NCBI GenBank assembly: GCA_003135135.1 | Contig: PLDK01000010.1 | Span: 103,676 to 167,675, forward strand | Source: Deltaproteobacteria bacterium | Lineage (GTDB): Bacteria; Desulfobacterota; Binatia; Binatales; Binataceae | Reading direction: 5' to 3' | DNA length: 64,000 nt | Shown here: piece after piece, positions 61,692-64,000 of the stretch | Layout: each line of letters opens with the position of its first letter | Numbering within the stretch: the stretch's first letter is position 1 | The notes under the pieces: model-generated | The model's input: the letters and a program-made list of their open reading frames with translations, nothing else | What the model was told of the DNA's origin: nothing | The model's database searches: none | Position numbers and translations under genes: made by a program

Positions 61692-63434
61692 ATGCCAGGG
61701 CATCATATAATCGTAGGCGGCGGGCTGGCAGGTTTGACCGCGGCAATGAAACTCGCGGAGCGGGGCGAGCAAGTCGATCTCTTCTCCATCGTCCCGGTCA
61801 AGCGTTCGCATTCGGTGTGCGCGCAAGGCGGAATCAACGGCGCCGTCAACACCAAAGGCGAGGGCGACTCGCCGATGATTCACTTTGACGATACGATTTA
61901 CGGCGGCGACTTCCTGGCGCATCAGCCGCCCGTCAAGGCGATGTGCGAGGCGGCGCCGGCGATCATCTACCTGTTCGATCGGATGGGCGTGATGTTCAAT
62001 CGCACGCCCGAAGGCCTGCTCGACTTCCGCCGCTTCGGCGGCACCAAGCATCATCGCACCGCATTCGCGGGCGCCACCACCGGGCAGCAGCTCCTGTACG
62101 CACTGGACGAGCAGGTCCGCCGCTACGAGGCCGCCGGCCAGGTGCGCAAGTTCGAAGGCTGGGAGATGCTGAGCCTCGTGCAGGACGAGTCGGGCAACTG
62201 CCGCGGGATCGTTGCGATCGACACGCGCTCGCTCGAGATGCGCGCGTTTCCCGCCGACACCACGCTCGTCGCCACCGGCGGCCCGGGGCTGGTCTACGGC
62301 CGCTCGACGCAGTCGCTGGTCTGTACCGGATCGGCGGTCAGCGCGTGTTACCAGGCCGGTTCGACCTACGCCAATGGCGAGTTCGTCCAGGTGCATCCCA
62401 CCGCAATGCAGGGTGAGGACAAGTATCGTCTCATCTCGGAGTCGATTCGTGGCGAGGGTGGACGGGTGTGGACCTATCGCGACGGCAAGCCGTGGTACTT
62501 CCTTGAAGACATGTACCCGGCGTACGGCAACCTGGTGCCGCGCGACATCGCGACGCGGGCGATTCACAAGGTCGTGTTCGAGATGAAGCTCGGCGTTGAC
62601 GGGAATCCGCTGGTTTATCTCGACGTGAGCCATCTCGATCCCGTGGAACTCAATCGCAAGGTCGCCGGCGTGCTCGAAATCTACGAGAAGTTTTCCGGCC
62701 AGGATCCGCGCAAGGTCCCGATGAAGATTTTCCCGGCGATGCACTACTCGATGGGCGGTCTGTGGGTTGATTACCATCAGCAGACCAACATCCCGGGACT
62801 GTTCGCGGCGGGCGAGTGCGACTTTCAATATCACGGCGCCAACCGGCTCGGCGCCAACTCGTTGCTGTCGTGCATACACGGCGGCAACATTTGCGAGTCG
62901 GCAATGATCAACCACGCCAAGTCGCACAAGAGCGCGGCCAGCGCGCAGATTTTCGATCAGGAGCTCAAGCGTCAGCGCGAATCGTTCGACAACATTTTCA
63001 AGATGAGCGGTCCGGAGAACGCCTTTGCGGTGTGGCGCGAACTCGGCGACATCATGACCGAAAACGTCACCGTCGTGCGCTACAACGACAAGCTCAAAGC
63101 GACCGACAACAAGCTGCTCGAGCTCAAGGATCGATGGAGCCGAATCGGGCTCAACGACAAGGGCAAGTGGGCGAACCAGGAAGTGTTGTTCGTCCGCCAG
63201 CTATGGAACATGCTCGAGCTGGCGCGGCCGATTACGCTCGGCGCGCTCAATCGCAATGAATCGCGCGGCGCGCACTACAAGCCCGATTTTCCCGAACGCG
63301 ACGACGCGAATTTCATGAAGACCACCATGGCGGCGTGGTCGTCCGACGGCCCGCGGTTCAGTTGGGAGCCGGTTGACGTGAGCCTCATCAAGCCGCGGCC
63401 GCGGCGCTACGACATCGACAAATCCGCCGCGTAG
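61692..63434 (+). CDS. sdhA: Succinate dehydrogenase flavoprotein subunit
   Basis: A 580-residue flavoprotein of complex II. FAD Rossmann motif GGGLAGLTAAMKLAERG near 9-25; RSHSVCAQGGIN has the His for covalent FAD. GGAGAG before the ATG at 61692. The frame open to 61560 overlaps sdhC and is not used. The C-terminal helical domain is complete. Works with sdhC and sdhB. Confidence 0.96.
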   Translation: MPGHHIIVGGGLAGLTAAMKLAERGEQVDLFSIVPVKRSHSVCAQGGINGAVNTKGEGDSPMIHFDDTIYGGDFLAHQPPVKAMCEAAPAIIYLFDRMGVMFNRTPEGLLDFRRFGGTKHHRTAFAGATTGQQLLYALDEQVRRYEAAGQVRKFEGWEMLSLVQDESGNCRGIVAIDTRSLEMRAFPADTTLVATGGPGLVYGRSTQSLVCTGSAVSACYQAGSTYANGEFVQVHPTAMQGEDKYRLISESIRGEGGRVWTYRDGKPWYFLEDMYPAYGNLVPRDIATRAIHKVVFEMKLGVDGNPLVYLDVSHLDPVELNRKVAGVLEIYEKFSGQDPRKVPMKIFPAMHYSMGGLWVDYHQQTNIPGLFAAGECDFQYHGANRLGANSLLSCIHGGNICESAMINHAKSHKSAASAQIFDQELKRQRESFDNIFKMSGPENAFAVWRELGDIMTENVTVVRYNDKLKATDNKLLELKDRWSRIGLNDKGKWANQEVLFVRQLWNMLELARPITLGALNRNESRGAHYKPDFPERDDANFMKTTMAAWSSDGPRFSWEPVDVSLIKPRPRRYDIDKSAA

Positions 63435-63455
63435 TCCCCCAGCAGGAGCATCCCA

Positions 63456-64000
63456 GTGGCAGAACAGACGCAAGTCTTGAGAATCAAGCGCCAGGAAACG
63501 CCGAACTCCGAGCCCTACTACGAGGAGTTCGAGATACCCTATTTGCCGCATCACAACATCGTCTCGATGCTGATGGAGATTCGGCGCAACCCGGTCAATC
63601 GTAAGGGCAAACGCGTCGCGCCAGTCGTCTTCAACGCCAACTGTCTGGAAGAAGTTTGCGGCGCATGCACGATGGTGATCAACGGGCGCGTCCGTCAGGC
63701 GTGCTCGCAGCTCGCCAACGGACTCCACGGGCCGGCGACGGTCGAGCCGATGACGAAGTTCCCGGTAGTCCGCGATCTCTGGGTCGATCGATCCAAAATG
63801 TTCGACCACCTGAAGAAGGCGCGCGCGTGGATTCCGATCGACGGGACATACGACCTGGGTCCGGGCCCAAAAGTCGCGCCCGACGTGCAGCAGTTCGCGT
63901 ACCTGTTCTCGCGATGCATGACTTGCGGATGCTGCCTGGAGGCGTGCCCGCAGTTTAACTCGCATTCGAAGTTCATGGGCGCATCCGTGATCGGGCAGGT
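63456..64000 (+). CDS. sdhB: Succinate dehydrogenase iron-sulfur subunit (partial)
   Basis: The gene opens with GTG at 63456 and AGGAG 8 bases upstream, and runs off the window after 181 codons. The [2Fe-2S] ligands are in CLEEVCGAC (from about residue 64), and the [4Fe-4S] and [3Fe-4S] site begins CMTCGCCLEACP near 155. It lies 21 bases after sdhA. The end of the protein, about 60 residues, is not seen. Confidence 0.94.
   Translation, partial: MAEQTQVLRIKRQETPNSEPYYEEFEIPYLPHHNIVSMLMEIRRNPVNRKGKRVAPVVFNANCLEEVCGACTMVINGRVRQACSQLANGLHGPATVEPMTKFPVVRDLWVDRSKMFDHLKKARAWIPIDGTYDLGPGPKVAPDVQQFAYLFSRCMTCGCCLEACPQFNSHSKFMGASVIGQ

Noticed and set aside
61524-62927. 467-codon open frame antisense to sdhC and sdhA
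   Set aside because: Shadow of conserved sdh genes.

Overview
The window is a GC-rich stretch of bacterial chromosome from a diderm (Gram-negative) organism. This is shown by a type II secretion gene block, the outer-membrane LPS-assembly lipoprotein LptE, several lipobox proteins, and a mix of housekeeping and fatty-acid/acyl-CoA genes. The gene order (yceD-rpmF-plsX, ruvCAB after yebC, sdhC-sdhA-sdhB with one large cytochrome b subunit) and the crotonase and acyl-CoA dehydrogenase genes suggest the Desulfobacterota/Binatota neighbourhood. That assignment is inference only: no rRNA gene is present and no search was run.

Layout. 0.15-0.9 kb: an alpha/beta hydrolase. 0.9-10 kb (minus strand): a T2SS operon gspE-F-G-H-I-J-K-L-M-N, the motor, platform and pseudopilins without secretin gspD or gspC. 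10-14.5 kb: a lipoprotein, small unknown genes, two crotonases and a dienelactone hydrolase. 14.8-16.2 kb: hisI-hisG. 16.4-19.8 kb: a lipoprotein hydrolase without its catalytic serine, a secreted phosphoesterase, and bcp. 20-27 kb: a plus-strand run thrB-metF-folE-rpiA-gckA-glpD-nth, convergent with a GH1 beta-glucosidase. 28.4-37.2 kb: yceD-rpmF-plsX-fabD-acpP-nrdR-ribD-ribBA-nusB-lptE-holA, convergent with rpsT, mazG and an esterase. 39.2-45.2 kb: three overlapping membrane/glycosylation genes, starting with a 1055-residue double GT-C glycosyltransferase. 45.2-48 kb: a lipoprotein-rich region with a duplicated gene end and a yajG-like gene broken by an amber codon. 48-51 kb: yebC-ruvC-ruvA-ruvB, followed by a miniature inverted-repeat element. 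51-57.4 kb: a glutamine amidotransferase, acyl-CoA dehydrogenase, vapBC, icd and a secreted unknown. 57.6-59.8 kb: a NatAB-type ABC exporter. 60-64 kb: mdh-sdhC-sdhA-sdhB, with sdhB cut by the window edge.

The most striking feature outside the genes is a family of mosaic repeat arrays (seven found, A-G). They are built from at least seven short palindromic modules joined in different orders and orientations, lying between genes and often touching a stop codon. One 43-bp hairpin module occurs as a perfect inverted copy 37 kb apart. A 53-bp two-palindrome unit occurs three times. A related module sits twice, in tandem and in frame, inside the glycerate kinase gene, where it encodes a 12-residue repeat. 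Other points of interest are 78-bp direct repeats bracketing a lipoprotein island, the PMT-like fusion operon, a long acidic tail on PlsX, and two enzyme homologues lacking family catalytic residues.

No tRNA, rRNA, CRISPR array or intact insertion sequence was recognised.
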